From NCBI GenBank assembly GCA_023390335.1, contig JAEWCZ010000081.1, positions 124,001 to 188,000 of the forward strand: a DNA stretch of 64,000 nt, given 5' to 3'. Positions 44,970-53,699 of this stretch are shown here, one piece after another; positions within the stretch are counted from its first letter, which is position 1; each line of letters opens with the position of its first letter. The notes beneath the pieces are model-generated. The model saw only the letters and a list, made by a program, of their open reading frames with translations, made no database searches and was not told the DNA's origin. Source of the DNA: Bacillota bacterium (GTDB lineage Bacteria; Bacillota; Clostridia; Acetivibrionales; DSM-1351). The position numbers were made by a program, and so were the translations under genes.

Positions 44970-45680
44970 ATGTTTATCTTAATAAATAAAAACAGAATGT
45001 TCAGTATCTTTACAATTTTTATTACATCAATTGTTTTGTTTTTTGTAGTTAATAATTGTGTTATCAAAGGCAGTTTTTCAAAGCATGCAGCTAATAATCA
45101 ACAACAATTTCTGATATTGATACATATAGATGAAAAAACACTTTATTTATTTGAAAATGAAAAATGTATAAAAAAATACCCTGTTGCATCCGGAAAACCC
45201 GGTTGGCCCTCCCCCATAGGAGAATGGAAAATAGTCGAAAAAAGCCAATGGGGAAAAGGCTTCGGTGGCAGATGGCTAGGCTTGAATGTCAGATGGGGTA
45301 ATTATGGAATTCATGGTACAAAGAATGAATCTTCTATTGGAAGATCAGCAAGCCATGGGTGCATACGTATGTATAACAGGGACATAAAGGAGCTGTACAA
45401 TATAGTTCCTCTAGGAACAGCTGTTGTTATTCGTAACGGTCCATTTGGGCCTTTTGGAACGGGGTTCAGAAATCTAAAACCCGGTGACAGGGGGTCAGAT
45501 GTTTTAGCCGTACAGGAAAGACTAAAGCAACTTGGGTATTTTAATGGATATGAATCAGGTATATATGAGGATGATTTGAAAGAGGCTCTCTTTCGATTTC
45601 AAAAAGATCATAATCTTAAACTAAAAATTACAATTACCACGTCAGATTATAATGCAATGGGTTATTCGGAATTTGAATAG
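44970..45680 (+). CDS. L,D-transpeptidase (YkuD) with peptidoglycan-binding domain
   Basis: A 236-residue wall enzyme that forms or remodels 3-3 peptidoglycan crosslinks. An N-terminal membrane anchor or signal (about 9-30) is followed by a YkuD domain (47-155) with the catalytic signature HGTKNESSIGRSASHGCIRM (His115, His129, Cys131), then a C-terminal PG_binding_1 repeat from about 163. ATG 44970 follows GGGAGG by six bases; upstream in-frame codons lack a binding site. It is divergent from gerB and sits among spore genes, so a spore cortex or wall role is possible. Confidence 0.9.
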   Translation: MFILINKNRMFSIFTIFITSIVLFFVVNNCVIKGSFSKHAANNQQQFLILIHIDEKTLYLFENEKCIKKYPVASGKPGWPSPIGEWKIVEKSQWGKGFGGRWLGLNVRWGNYGIHGTKNESSIGRSASHGCIRMYNRDIKELYNIVPLGTAVVIRNGPFGPFGTGFRNLKPGDRGSDVLAVQERLKQLGYFNGYESGIYEDDLKEALFRFQKDHNLKLKITITTSDYNAMGYSEFE

Positions 45681-45695
45681 TATTTTAAGGACAAT

Positions 45696-45730
45696 AAAAA
45701 GGAACTATTGTATAAATAGTTCCTTTTTTA
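45696..45730. terminator. Bidirectional terminator between the L,D-transpeptidase and panD
   Basis: AAAAAGGAACTATT (45696-45709) pairs with AATAGTTCCTTTTT (45715-45728). T runs follow on both strands, serving the two convergent genes. Confidence 0.85.
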
Positions 45731-45734
45731 TAGT

Positions 45735-46121
45735 TTACTCTACTATTTGACCGTGCTTCTCGTAATTTGTCTTACACTTAATATGATTTTTATCGTCAAC
45801 AAATACTACATTGGGTTTATGATTCTGAGCTTCTTCCCTGCTCATCTGTGCATACGCCATGATAATAACTTTATCGCCTACCTGTGCATATCTGGCAGCT
45901 GCTCCATTGAGACAAATCGTACCTGAACCTTTTTCACCTGCAATTGTATATGTTTCCAGCCTGTTGCCGTTATTAATATTTACTACACAAACTTTTTCAT
46001 ACTCCATAATCCCAGCTGCTTCCAAAAGTTCTACATCTACCGTAATACTTCCCACATAATTTAATTCTGCTTGCGTCACTGTAGCTCTATGGATTTTTCC
46101 ACTTAATAATGTGATATTCAT
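45735..46121 (-). CDS. panD: Aspartate 1-decarboxylase
   Basis: Makes beta-alanine for pantothenate. The 128-residue pro-enzyme has the self-cleavage site Gly24-Ser25 in YVGSITVD, which yields the pyruvoyl cofactor, and Lys9 in the N-terminal chain. RLETYTIAGEKGSG and NGAAARYAQVGDKVII are typical of the family. It lies 32 bases after panC and ends the pan operon. Confidence 0.97.
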   Translation of the reverse strand: MNITLLSGKIHRATVTQAELNYVGSITVDVELLEAAGIMEYEKVCVVNINNGNRLETYTIAGEKGSGTICLNGAAARYAQVGDKVIIMAYAQMSREEAQNHKPNVVFVDDKNHIKCKTNYEKHGQIVE

Positions 46122-46153
46122 ACCTGCACCTCTTATAAAATAAATCGGATTGT

Positions 46154-46999
46154 TTATTCGGGTATAAAAGAAAAATTGTCAATTAACCTGACCTTTCCTA
46201 TATTAACCGCCATTGCTATCAGAACAGGTCTGTCTATAGTGTCAACCTGTTGCATTGTCAGTGCGTCTACAGCTTTTAAGTAATCTATTTTTGCTAACGG
46301 CTCCTGATCTATGATATCTTTCATTTTCTTTAAAAGAACATCTACTTCCCTACATCCTTCTTTTACCATACCTTTACCAGCAAAGATAGATTTACTGAGT
46401 GACAACGCCGCTCTTCTTTCTTCTCTGTTAAGGTAAGTATTTCGGGAACTTTTTGCAAGTCCGTCTTCTTCACGAATAATAGGACAGCCAACGATTTCAA
46501 CATCCATGCTTAAATCCCTTACCATTCTTTTTATAACTGCAAGCTGCTGTGCATCCTTCTCTCCAAAATAAGCTTTGTCGGGATTGACAATATTCAGTAA
46601 TTTATTTACAACCGTGCACACTCCTTTGAAATGCACCGGGCGACTAAGTCCGCATAGCTCCTCAGTAAGCACCGACATATCTACGGAAGTACAGAAACCC
46701 TCGGGATACATCTCTTTAGGTTCGGGGTTGAATATTAAATCCACGCCCAATTCTTCGCAATACTTGGTGTCCTTTTCCAAATCTCTTGGATACTTTTCCA
46801 AATCTTCTGTAGGCCCAAATTGTATGGGATTTACAAAAATACTAACAACTACTTTTGAATTTTCCCTGGCTTTTGTAATAAGGCTTCCGTGACCTTCATG
46901 TAAGTATCCCATAGTAGGAACAAAACCTATTGATAATCCTTGCTTTTTCCAATCTCTAACTATATTTTTAACTTCATTTATCGTCTTTACTACTTTCAT
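46154..46999 (-). CDS. panC: Pantothenate synthetase
   Basis: ATP-dependent condensation of pantoate and beta-alanine. The 281-residue protein has the HxGH nucleotidyl motif in PTMGYLHEGHGSLI, then FVNPIQFGPTEDLEKYPR, YFGEKDAQQLAVI and the KMSKS-like KSSRNTYL. The ATG overlaps the panB stop (ATGA), so translation is coupled. Confidence 0.97.
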   Translation of the reverse strand: MKVVKTINEVKNIVRDWKKQGLSIGFVPTMGYLHEGHGSLITKARENSKVVVSIFVNPIQFGPTEDLEKYPRDLEKDTKYCEELGVDLIFNPEPKEMYPEGFCTSVDMSVLTEELCGLSRPVHFKGVCTVVNKLLNIVNPDKAYFGEKDAQQLAVIKRMVRDLSMDVEIVGCPIIREEDGLAKSSRNTYLNREERRAALSLSKSIFAGKGMVKEGCREVDVLLKKMKDIIDQEPLAKIDYLKAVDALTMQQVDTIDRPVLIAMAVNIGKVRLIDNFSFIPE

Positions 47000-47859
47000 A
47001 ACCTACCCTCCGAAATCAACTTCTCAATAACCACCTTATCTATCTTATAGGAATGTTCAAGTTCCGGAAAAGTTGAGTCCTTTATTTCACTAATATATTT
47101 TTTAAATGCTGATTTCATTTCTGACCCTAAATCGGCATATTTCTTTACGAATTTAGGAGCTATATTTGAATAAATACCCAGCATATCCTGATACACAAGT
47201 ACCTGACCATCACAGTATTTTCCTGCACCTATTCCAATTGTAGGTATGGAAAGTGTATTTGTTATAATTTTTGAAAGCTCTGCAGGAACACATTCCAATA
47301 CAACAGCGGTTGCACCGGCTGCTTCAACAGCTTTGGCATCATCAACTAATTTAATGGCAGCTACTTCATCTTTACCCTGTACCTTAAATCCTCCGAAAGA
47401 ATTTATGGATTGGGGTGTCATACCCAAATGTGCTACCAAAGGTATTTTTGCATCTACAATTGCTTTTATCTGAGGACACACTTCCTTGCCCCCTTCAAGC
47501 TTTACAGCGTGAGCGTTCCCTTCCTTTATCAATCTTCCTGCATTTACAACAGCATCATAAACAGAAGTCTGATATGACATGAAAGGCATATCTGCAACAA
47601 TAAAAGCATATCTAGCTCCTCTTGCAACTGCTGCTGTATGGTGGATCATGTCCTCCATGGTAACCGATAAAGTATTCTCATAGCCAAGTATAACCATTCC
47701 CAGTGAGTCACCCACTAGAATACAATTAACTCCTGCTTCATCCATCAATTTTGCTGTAGAATAATCGTAAGCTGTCAGCATACTGATTTTATCGCCGCTT
47801 CTTTTCTGATTTTGAATAGTCGCAGCTGTATTTTTATATCTATTCGCTTCTACTGTCAT
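46996..47859 (-). CDS. panB: 3-methyl-2-oxobutanoate hydroxymethyltransferase
   Basis: First committed step of pantoate synthesis, using methylene-tetrahydrofolate. The 287-residue TIM-barrel protein has metal- and substrate-binding segments VGDSLGMVILGYENTL, VADMPFMSY, VKLEGG, AHLGMTPQS and IGIGAGKYCDGQVLVYQD. AGGGGC precedes ATG; the downstream stop overlaps panC. Confidence 0.97.
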   Translation of the reverse strand: MTVEANRYKNTAATIQNQKRSGDKISMLTAYDYSTAKLMDEAGVNCILVGDSLGMVILGYENTLSVTMEDMIHHTAAVARGARYAFIVADMPFMSYQTSVYDAVVNAGRLIKEGNAHAVKLEGGKEVCPQIKAIVDAKIPLVAHLGMTPQSINSFGGFKVQGKDEVAAIKLVDDAKAVEAAGATAVVLECVPAELSKIITNTLSIPTIGIGAGKYCDGQVLVYQDMLGIYSNIAPKFVKKYADLGSEMKSAFKKYISEIKDSTFPELEHSYKIDKVVIEKLISEGRL

Positions 47860-47885
47860 TCCATCAACGCCCCTATCTTATCTAC

Positions 47886-48731
47886 TTAATTTTGCCCTAA
47901 AAGGTGTCCCAATTCAATGTAATTTTTTTCAGGGTTTTTTACTTTAGCTATTTCTACTAATTTTCTGGATAACGAAATATATATGTTTTTTTCTTCCTCT
48001 GATAAAACCTCAAGATGCTTTCTTACTGTCATTATATCATTACGCTCGATGGGTCCCGTCAAGGCCTCTGCCAATCCCTGTTTTTCAATATTTTCAATAG
48101 AATGACTCATTAGAAAAAGAACCGATTTTATAGCTTCATCCCGTGTAAACCCGCATTGCTCAAAAATATCCGCTCCCTGTCCGGCAAGAGCAATAGTCTG
48201 ATTGCTGGCGAAAACAGCCGCAGCATGATATTTAATTTTTTGAGAAGAATCAATTATTCTGGTATTGTTTCCAAGCCTTTTGAACAATTCCTCAACTTCC
48301 TGTAATCGCTCCCGGCTTCCTTCAATTGTTATCAATGCGTCATATAGTTTTTTATATGAGCTTGTTTTGCTGCTACATGAAAAAAGAGGATGGATTGAAT
48401 AACCAAATGCCCCTTTTTCGCCAATTCCCTTAAATATATCAGATGATAAAGCTCCTGAACAGTGACAGAATATTTTACCTTCTATAGTTAGTTCTTTTAC
48501 ATCTCCCCATACGTTTTCAATAATATTATCAGTAGTTGTAATAAATATCATATCACTACGTTTAACAAGCTCCATTACTGATGTATATAATCCAGACCTT
48601 GTAAAATCTGCTGCTTCCAGTGCCGCATTTATATCAGTATCATAATACCCTGTCAGTTCAATATTATTTTGTTCAAAGTACTTTCCCAGAGTATTGCCGA
48701 TTTTTCCTGCTCCAATAAATCCTACGTTCAT
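47886..48731 (-). CDS. Rossmann/DUF2520 oxidoreductase, probable ketopantoate reductase (PanG type)
   Basis: A 281-residue protein. The N-terminal NADP-binding Rossmann fold begins MNVGFIGAGKIGNTLGKYF. The C-terminal helical DUF2520 domain has IKYHAAAVFASNQTIAL, resembling the ketopantoate reductase fold. It is the first gene of the pan operon, which otherwise lacks panE. PanG, a non-PanE ketopantoate reductase known from Francisella, Enterococcus and Clostridium difficile, is the likely match, although I cannot verify similarity here. The start is ATG 48731 with GAGGG eight bases upstream; the in-frame TTG at 48746 overlaps that site. Confidence 0.75.
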   Translation of the reverse strand: MNVGFIGAGKIGNTLGKYFEQNNIELTGYYDTDINAALEAADFTRSGLYTSVMELVKRSDMIFITTTDNIIENVWGDVKELTIEGKIFCHCSGALSSDIFKGIGEKGAFGYSIHPLFSCSSKTSSYKKLYDALITIEGSRERLQEVEELFKRLGNNTRIIDSSQKIKYHAAAVFASNQTIALAGQGADIFEQCGFTRDEAIKSVLFLMSHSIENIEKQGLAEALTGPIERNDIMTVRKHLEVLSEEEKNIYISLSRKLVEIAKVKNPEKNYIELGHLLGQN

Positions 48732-48783
48732 TACAAGTACCCTCAACTAGTCTTTTTGTTGAATACCTAACTTTATTATATAT

Positions 48784-48812
48784 AATATACTTTTTAGAGG
48801 TATGCTTGTCAA
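48784..48812 (-). promoter_or_regulatory. Promoter of the pantothenate operon
   Basis: TTGACA (48812-48807) and TATATT (48789-48784) on the minus strand, 17 bases apart, about 50 bases before the first start codon. No riboswitch-like leader fits in the short 5' region. Confidence 0.7.
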
Positions 48813-48829
48813 CCTTTTACATATATGTA

Positions 48830-48907
48830 TATAAAAATACAAGGCTGCAATTTACAGTCTTGTATGGAATACTAAATTTAAAGCAGGCACAATAAAATGC
48901 CTGCTTT
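48830..48907 (-). terminator. Two tandem hairpins ending the yicC-glyS operon
   Basis: Hairpin 1: AAAGCAGGCA (48880-48889) with TGCCTGCTTT (48898-48907), just after the glyS stop. Hairpin 2: an 11-bp stem (48837-48847 with 48855-48865) followed on the minus strand by TTTTTATAT, the better terminator. The pan promoter begins only about 20 bases further on. Confidence 0.75.
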
Positions 48908-48922
48908 AATATATATAACTAA

Positions 48923-50311
48923 TTAGAATTCAAACTTATTTTCAAAATATGCCGCAAGATCTTCAATCTTAATTCTAACCTGCTGCATGGTATCTCTTTC
49001 TCTTATAGTAACACTCTTGTCTTCAAGTGAATCAAAGTCAAATGTAATACAATATGGTGTTCCTATTTCATCCTGTCTTCTGTATCTCTTACCTATGCTT
49101 CCAGTTTCATCATATTCACAATAATATTTCTTGGTCAACATATGGTAAACTTTCTCTGCTTCTTCACCCAATTTCTTTGAAAGGGGAAGAACGGCTATCT
49201 TGACAGGTGCTAAAGCAGGATGGAATTTCAGAACAGTTCTTACGTCACCCTCTGTAACTTCCTCTTCGTTATAAGCGTCACACAGGAAAGCAAGTGTAAC
49301 TCTGTCAGCACCTAAAGATGGCTCTATACAATATGGAACATACTTCTCATTGGTAGTAGGATCAAAGTATGACAAGTCATCTTTCGCATGTGTCATGTGC
49401 TGTTTCAAGTCAAAGTCAGTTCTGTCTGCAATTCCCCAAAGTTCTCCCCAACCAAATGGGAAAAGGAACTCAATATCAGTAGTTGCATTACTATAGTGTG
49501 AAAGTTCTTCCTTTTCATGATCACGGAGTTTGAGGCTATCCTTAGTCATATTCAGGCTTAGGAGCCAGTTATAACAGAAATCCTTCCAGTATTTAAACCA
49601 CTCTAGGTCTTTTCCGGGTTCACAGAAGAATTCAAGCTCCATCTGTTCAAACTCTCTAGTTCTGAATGTAAAATTACCGGGTGTTATTTCATTTCTAAAA
49701 GACTTACCTATCTGTCCGATACCAAATGGTATCTTTTTTCTGGTTGTACGCTGTACATTTTTGAAATTAACAAAAATACCTTGTGCAGTCTCTGGTCTCA
49801 AAAATATTTCAGCTTTTGAGTCTTCAGTAACACCTTGAAAAGTTTTGAACATAAGGTTGAACTTTCTGATTTCAGTGAAGTTTGCAGAACCACAGCCAGG
49901 ACATTTTACACCTTTATCCTTTATGTATTGCATCAACTCTTCATTTTTCAGACCATCAACTCTGAATTCAATATTATTTTCTGCATTCCAATCTTCAATA
50001 AGCTTATCTGCTCTATGACGTGTTTTGCAATCCTTACAGTCAATTAAAGGATCACTGAAACCGCCTACGTGACCTGATGCTACCCAAACCTGAGGGTTCA
50101 TAAGTATCGCACAGTCAACTCCCACATTATATGGACTTTCCTGTATAAACTTACGCCACCAGGCTTTTTTTACGTTATTTTTAAGCTCTACTCCAAGAGG
50201 ACCGTAGTCCCATGCATTTGCTAATCCTCCGTATATATCGGAACCAGGGTAAACAAACCCTCTGTTTTTAGCTAATGCAACTATTTTTTCCATTGTCTTT
50301 TCAGCTGCCAC
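48923..50311 (-). CDS. glyS: Glycyl-tRNA synthetase, dimeric type
   Basis: Charges tRNA-Gly. The 462-residue class II enzyme of the eukaryote/archaeal-like alpha-2 type begins with KNRGFVYPGSDIYGGLAN. It has motif 2 IGKSFRNEITPGNFTFRTRE and motif 3 SLGADRVTLAFL. Two CxxC pairs (CKDC and CPGC) fit its zinc-like insertion. The C-terminal anticodon-binding domain follows. Translation begins at GTG (50309-50311) behind GGGGG. It is the last gene of the yicC-remA-gmk-rpoZ-glyS run; no T-box leader is present. Confidence 0.97.
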   Translation of the reverse strand: MAAEKTMEKIVALAKNRGFVYPGSDIYGGLANAWDYGPLGVELKNNVKKAWWRKFIQESPYNVGVDCAILMNPQVWVASGHVGGFSDPLIDCKDCKTRHRADKLIEDWNAENNIEFRVDGLKNEELMQYIKDKGVKCPGCGSANFTEIRKFNLMFKTFQGVTEDSKAEIFLRPETAQGIFVNFKNVQRTTRKKIPFGIGQIGKSFRNEITPGNFTFRTREFEQMELEFFCEPGKDLEWFKYWKDFCYNWLLSLNMTKDSLKLRDHEKEELSHYSNATTDIEFLFPFGWGELWGIADRTDFDLKQHMTHAKDDLSYFDPTTNEKYVPYCIEPSLGADRVTLAFLCDAYNEEEVTEGDVRTVLKFHPALAPVKIAVLPLSKKLGEEAEKVYHMLTKKYYCEYDETGSIGKRYRRQDEIGTPYCITFDFDSLEDKSVTIRERDTMQQVRIKIEDLAAYFENKFEF

Positions 50312-50324
50312 TTTACAACGCCCC

Positions 50325-50531
50325 CTATTTTATCCCGCTCTTTGTTCTAACATAAGTTATTTTATCCTCTGCTATCTCATGTATAGCAATAGTAACTTCT
50401 TTATCGGAGTTAAACTTAGTCATTTTGTTTGCTCCGTCCACTAACTGTCTTGCTCTTTTTGCAGCTTCAACTGCTAATGTGTACCTACTGTCTACTTTTT
50501 TCATCAATTCATTAATTGAAGGATAAATCAT
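50325..50531 (-). CDS. rpoZ: RNA polymerase omega subunit
   Basis: A 68-residue omega subunit with the core RYTLAVEAAKRARQLVDG that packs against beta-prime. It lies directly after gmk, the standard Firmicutes order. AGGAGG precedes the ATG. Confidence 0.95.
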   Translation of the reverse strand: MIYPSINELMKKVDSRYTLAVEAAKRARQLVDGANKMTKFNSDKEVTIAIHEIAEDKITYVRTKSGIK

Positions 50532-50549
50532 TATATAATACCTCCTGTA

Positions 50550-51155
50550 TTACTTGAATAAAATCTCTATCATTTCAGCATTTCTTGATGGTTTTAACCG
50601 CTCACTATCTAAAACTTTTTCTATATTTAGAACTGCTTGATCAACACTGTCATTTAATATTAAATAATCATACTTTGAAACATATTTAATTTCACTGACA
50701 GCCTTTTGCATTCTCTTTTCAATAACATCGCTGCACTCTGTAGCTCTACATTCTATACGTCTTCTTAATTCTTCAAAGGATGGCGGAAGAATAAATATAA
50801 GTACGGAATCCGGGTACTTTTGCTTTATTTCAAGAGCCCCTTCAACGGTTATTTCCAATATTATGTCCACACCATTTTCCATGCAGGAGTCAACATATGA
50901 CTTTGGTGTCCCATAGTAATTGTCGCAATACTTATCCCACTCAATAAGCGCATCATTCTTTATCATATCCAAAAATTTGCTTTCTGAAACAAAGAAATAG
51001 CTCTGACCCTCGATTTCACCTTCTCGCGGTTTCCTTGTAGTAGCTGAGACAGAATACCTTACGTTATCCCTTTGAGATAACAATTTTTTGCATACCGTAC
51101 CCTTCCCTGTTCCTGAAGGTCCGGATACAACAACTAAAAGGCCTTTTTGTTGCAT
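50550..51155 (-). CDS. gmk: Guanylate kinase
   Basis: Converts GMP to GDP. The 201-residue protein has the P-loop SGPSGTGKGT at about 10-19, the GMP-binding stretch SATTRKPREGEIEGQSYFF, and the lid region IECRATECSDVIEKRM. AGGAGG sits five bases before the ATG. It follows remA by nine bases. Confidence 0.97.
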   Translation of the reverse strand: MQQKGLLVVVSGPSGTGKGTVCKKLLSQRDNVRYSVSATTRKPREGEIEGQSYFFVSESKFLDMIKNDALIEWDKYCDNYYGTPKSYVDSCMENGVDIILEITVEGALEIKQKYPDSVLIFILPPSFEELRRRIECRATECSDVIEKRMQKAVSEIKYVSKYDYLILNDSVDQAVLNIEKVLDSERLKPSRNAEMIEILFK

Positions 51156-51164
51156 GATTTCCTC

Positions 51165-51443
51165 CTACTCGGTAACTGAATCTTCATCGTTATCACTGTC
51201 ATCGGTGTCCTTGGCATTTAATCTGTGGGCCACAGTCTCAGGCTGTACCGCTGATAAAATTATATGGTCGCTGTCAGTAATTATTACTGCTCTTGTCCTT
51301 CTTCCGTATGTTGCGTCAATCAACATACCCCTGTCTCTTGCTTCCTGAATTATTCTTTTTATTGGTGCCGATTCCGGGCTTACAATCGCCACAAGCCTGT
51401 TAGCGGAAACAATATTTCCAAAGCCAATATTTATAAGCTTCAT
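51165..51443 (-). CDS. remA: RemA/YlzA (DUF370) regulatory protein
   Basis: A 92-residue DNA-binding protein that activates matrix and osmoprotection genes in Bacillus and is conserved in clostridia between yicC and gmk. The core MKLINIGFGNIVSANRLVAI and YGRRTRAVIITDSDHIILS are diagnostic. The last 15 residues form an acidic tail. AGGAGG precedes ATG. Confidence 0.93.
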   Translation of the reverse strand: MKLINIGFGNIVSANRLVAIVSPESAPIKRIIQEARDRGMLIDATYGRRTRAVIITDSDHIILSAVQPETVAHRLNAKDTDDSDNDEDSVTE

Positions 51444-51459
51444 ACAATCCTCCTGATAT

Positions 51460-52341
51460 CTATTCCATATTCTGAATTTGTTCTCTTATTTTTTCAGCTT
51501 CACTTTTTAGTTCCAGAACATTCTTTGTAATAATTATGTCGTTTGATTTCGAACCGATTGTGTTTATTTCCCTATTTATTTCCTGAACCAAAAAGTCAAG
51601 TTTTCTTCCAATAGGTTGTTTCTTTATGTTTAATATATCTCTTAACTGTGTTAAGTGACTTCCAAGTCTTACCAATTCCTCATCTATACCGCATCTATCA
51701 GCAAATATTGCCACTTCCATAGCAATCCTATTTTCATCAACCGTTTGCTGATTTAATAATTCCTTTATTCTATATTCCAGTTTTTGCTTATATTCAGTAA
51801 CAACCTGAGGACTTCTTTGAGAAATGTCTGAAATAATGGTTTCCATATAATCAGCTTTCTGAAGTAGGCTGTTTCTTAATTCATTTCCCTCTTTTTCTCT
51901 CATTTGCAGAAGCGAAGCAATTGCTAAATCCAATGCATTTTTAAGAACAGACCATAAGTGTTCTTCATCATCTTCATTTTTTTCTATTCTTAAAACATCG
52001 GGAAAACGGGAAATAAGCGATACACTCAAGTCATCCTTCAGGCTGTACTTTTCCTTAAGCTTTTCAACTGCCTGTATGTAAGCACTTGCCAGTGGCTCAT
52101 CAAGTGTGACACTTCTGGAATTATCTGAACGGTCTTCAAATGATATATAAATATCTACTTTACCACGAAAAAGGCTTTGAGATGCAACTTCTCTAACTCT
52201 TTCCTCAAGGTAACCAATCTGTCTCGGTAATTTTATATAAAAATCTATATAACGATGGTTTACAGTTTTTATTTCTACAGTAAATTCCTTGCCATTATCA
52301 CTAAAGGTTCCTCTACCGAAACCTGTCATACTTCTAACCAT
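51460..52341 (-). CDS. yicC: YicC-family endoribonuclease
   Basis: A 293-residue YicC-type protein. It begins with the family mark MVRSMTGFGRG and has VEIKTVNHRYIDFYIKLP, then the C-terminal DUF1732 part with KLDFLVQEINREINTIGSKS. Relatives are endoribonucleases that influence small RNA turnover. GGAGG precedes the ATG by five bases. First gene of the yicC-remA-gmk-rpoZ-glyS operon. Confidence 0.93.
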   Translation of the reverse strand: MVRSMTGFGRGTFSDNGKEFTVEIKTVNHRYIDFYIKLPRQIGYLEERVREVASQSLFRGKVDIYISFEDRSDNSRSVTLDEPLASAYIQAVEKLKEKYSLKDDLSVSLISRFPDVLRIEKNEDDEEHLWSVLKNALDLAIASLLQMREKEGNELRNSLLQKADYMETIISDISQRSPQVVTEYKQKLEYRIKELLNQQTVDENRIAMEVAIFADRCGIDEELVRLGSHLTQLRDILNIKKQPIGRKLDFLVQEINREINTIGSKSNDIIITKNVLELKSEAEKIREQIQNME

Positions 52342-52402
52342 ATTTGCCTCCGGTAACTGCGATAAAATTTAACCCAAAAAATAACTATTAATCCCGCTTA
52401 GT

Positions 52403-52411
52403 ATTATAACA
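52403..52411 (-). promoter_or_regulatory. Extended -10 promoter of the yicC operon
   Basis: TATAAT (52408-52403) preceded by TGT on the minus strand. The -35 region (CTTTAA, 17 bases upstream) is weak. It lies about 60 bases before the yicC start. Confidence 0.5.
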
Positions 52412-52534
52412 CAAATTTGCAGAATTTAAAGGATAAATTACTACTTTTCATATATTTTTATCAATTTACTTCAATTTACTAATGTTTTTACTTTTCTACG
52501 TTATTTTCTAATAAAACGTGATTTTACTGCAATT

Positions 52535-52571
52535 TTATAAAAAATAAAATGGAGGACATTATCCCCCATTT
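52535..52571 (-). terminator. Terminator of the heat-shock/cheY operon
   Basis: AAATGGaGG (52547-52555) pairs with CCcCCATTT (52563-52571) with one mismatch, followed on the minus strand by TATTTTTTAT. It lies just past the cheY-like stop codon. Confidence 0.75.
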
Positions 52572-52588
52572 ATATAATAGACATATTA

Positions 52589-52960
52589 TCAGAGATTTAT
52601 AACATTTTCGATTGCTTGTTGGACTCTGGTTTTATCAAAAGGTTTAACAATAAAATCTTTAGCTCCCATTTTTATTGCATCTATTACCATAGCCTGCTGA
52701 CCCATTGCAGATACCATTATTATCTTGGTAGCAGGACTTACTTCCAATATTTCCTTTATTGCCATGATTCCATCCATCTCAGGCATTGTAATATCAAGAG
52801 TCATAATGTCAGGTTGATTACGCTTTGCCTGCTCTATAGCTTCACGACCATTGGCACCTTCACCTACAACGTGATAGATTGTATTTTCTTCGATCATTCT
52901 CTTTATTAAAGTTCTCATAAATACTGCATCATCAACAACAACAAATTTAAGTTCTCCCAT
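52589..52960 (-). CDS. CheY-like single-domain response regulator
   Basis: A 123-residue receiver domain with no output domain. It has the acidic pair VVDDAVFMRTL, the phosphorylated Asp in MTLDITMPEMDG, the conserved Ser/Thr region IIMVSAMGQ and Lys in VKPFDKT. The closest familiar relatives are CheY of chemotaxis, but no chemotaxis gene is nearby. ATG 52960 is preferred, nine bases after AGGAG; it overlaps the rsmE 3' end by 14 bases. Its place as last gene of a heat-shock operon is unusual. Confidence 0.9.
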   Translation of the reverse strand: MGELKFVVVDDAVFMRTLIKRMIEENTIYHVVGEGANGREAIEQAKRNQPDIMTLDITMPEMDGIMAIKEILEVSPATKIIMVSAMGQQAMVIDAIKMGAKDFIVKPFDKTRVQQAIENVINL

Positions 52961-53699
52961 TAGACACATCTCCTAATTCATACATCATAAGTGATAAAGC
53001 TACCATGCCTGCAGTTTCCGTGCGTAGGATCCTTGGTCCCAGAGATATTTTCTGTATCCCGCTGTCTTGTGCCAGTTGAATTTCTTTGTCTTCAAACCCG
53101 CCTTCAGGACCAATCATAATACTTCCACTGGTAACTCCTTGATGTCGGGCCACAATATTTTTAAATCCAACCGCACTTTCCTTCTCATAAGGAATGACCG
53201 CCAGTTGGGCTTCGGATGCCATTACAACAGCTTCTTTAAAAGTTATAGGATAATGAATATTGGGGATTATTCCCCTATTGCACTGCTTTGCAGCCTCTCT
53301 TGCTATCTTTTGCCATCTTACAAGCTTACTTTGAGCATCCTTATCAGTATTTATCCTTGTAACACAGCGTTCTGTTATTACAGGAACTATCCCACATACC
53401 CCAAGTTCAACACATTTCTGAATAATTAACTCCATCTTGTCCGACTTAGGCAAGCCTTGAAACAAGGTAACTTTTAATGCCGATTCAGTATAGTTTTTAT
53501 TTATATCAATTATTGAGCATATAATTGAACTATCATTGATATTTTCTATTTCCGCTGTATAATCAAATCCACCACAGCATACAAGTACTTGATCCTTTAT
53601 CTTAGCACGAAGTACTTTCTTTAAGTGCTGAAAATCCTCTCCAATTATACTAACTCTGCCATTCCCTATTTGAGATTCTTCTACAAAGTATCTGGACAT
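52947..53699 (-). CDS. rsmE: 16S rRNA (uracil-1498-N3)-methyltransferase
   Basis: A 250-residue SPOUT methyltransferase. An N-terminal PUA-like domain is followed by the knotted SAM-binding end IGPEGGFEDKEIQLA and SLGPRILRTETAGM. It overlaps the 3' end of prmA by 19 bases and is in turn overlapped by the cheY-like gene, so translation is probably coupled. Confidence 0.95.
   Translation of the reverse strand: MSRYFVEESQIGNGRVSIIGEDFQHLKKVLRAKIKDQVLVCCGGFDYTAEIENINDSSIICSIIDINKNYTESALKVTLFQGLPKSDKMELIIQKCVELGVCGIVPVITERCVTRINTDKDAQSKLVRWQKIAREAAKQCNRGIIPNIHYPITFKEAVVMASEAQLAVIPYEKESAVGFKNIVARHQGVTSGSIMIGPEGGFEDKEIQLAQDSGIQKISLGPRILRTETAGMVALSLMMYELGDVSNGRT

Noticed and set aside
50312..50324. 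A T-box leader upstream of glyS.
   Set aside because: Only 13 bases separate glyS from rpoZ, so there is no room; the gene is expressed from the yicC operon.
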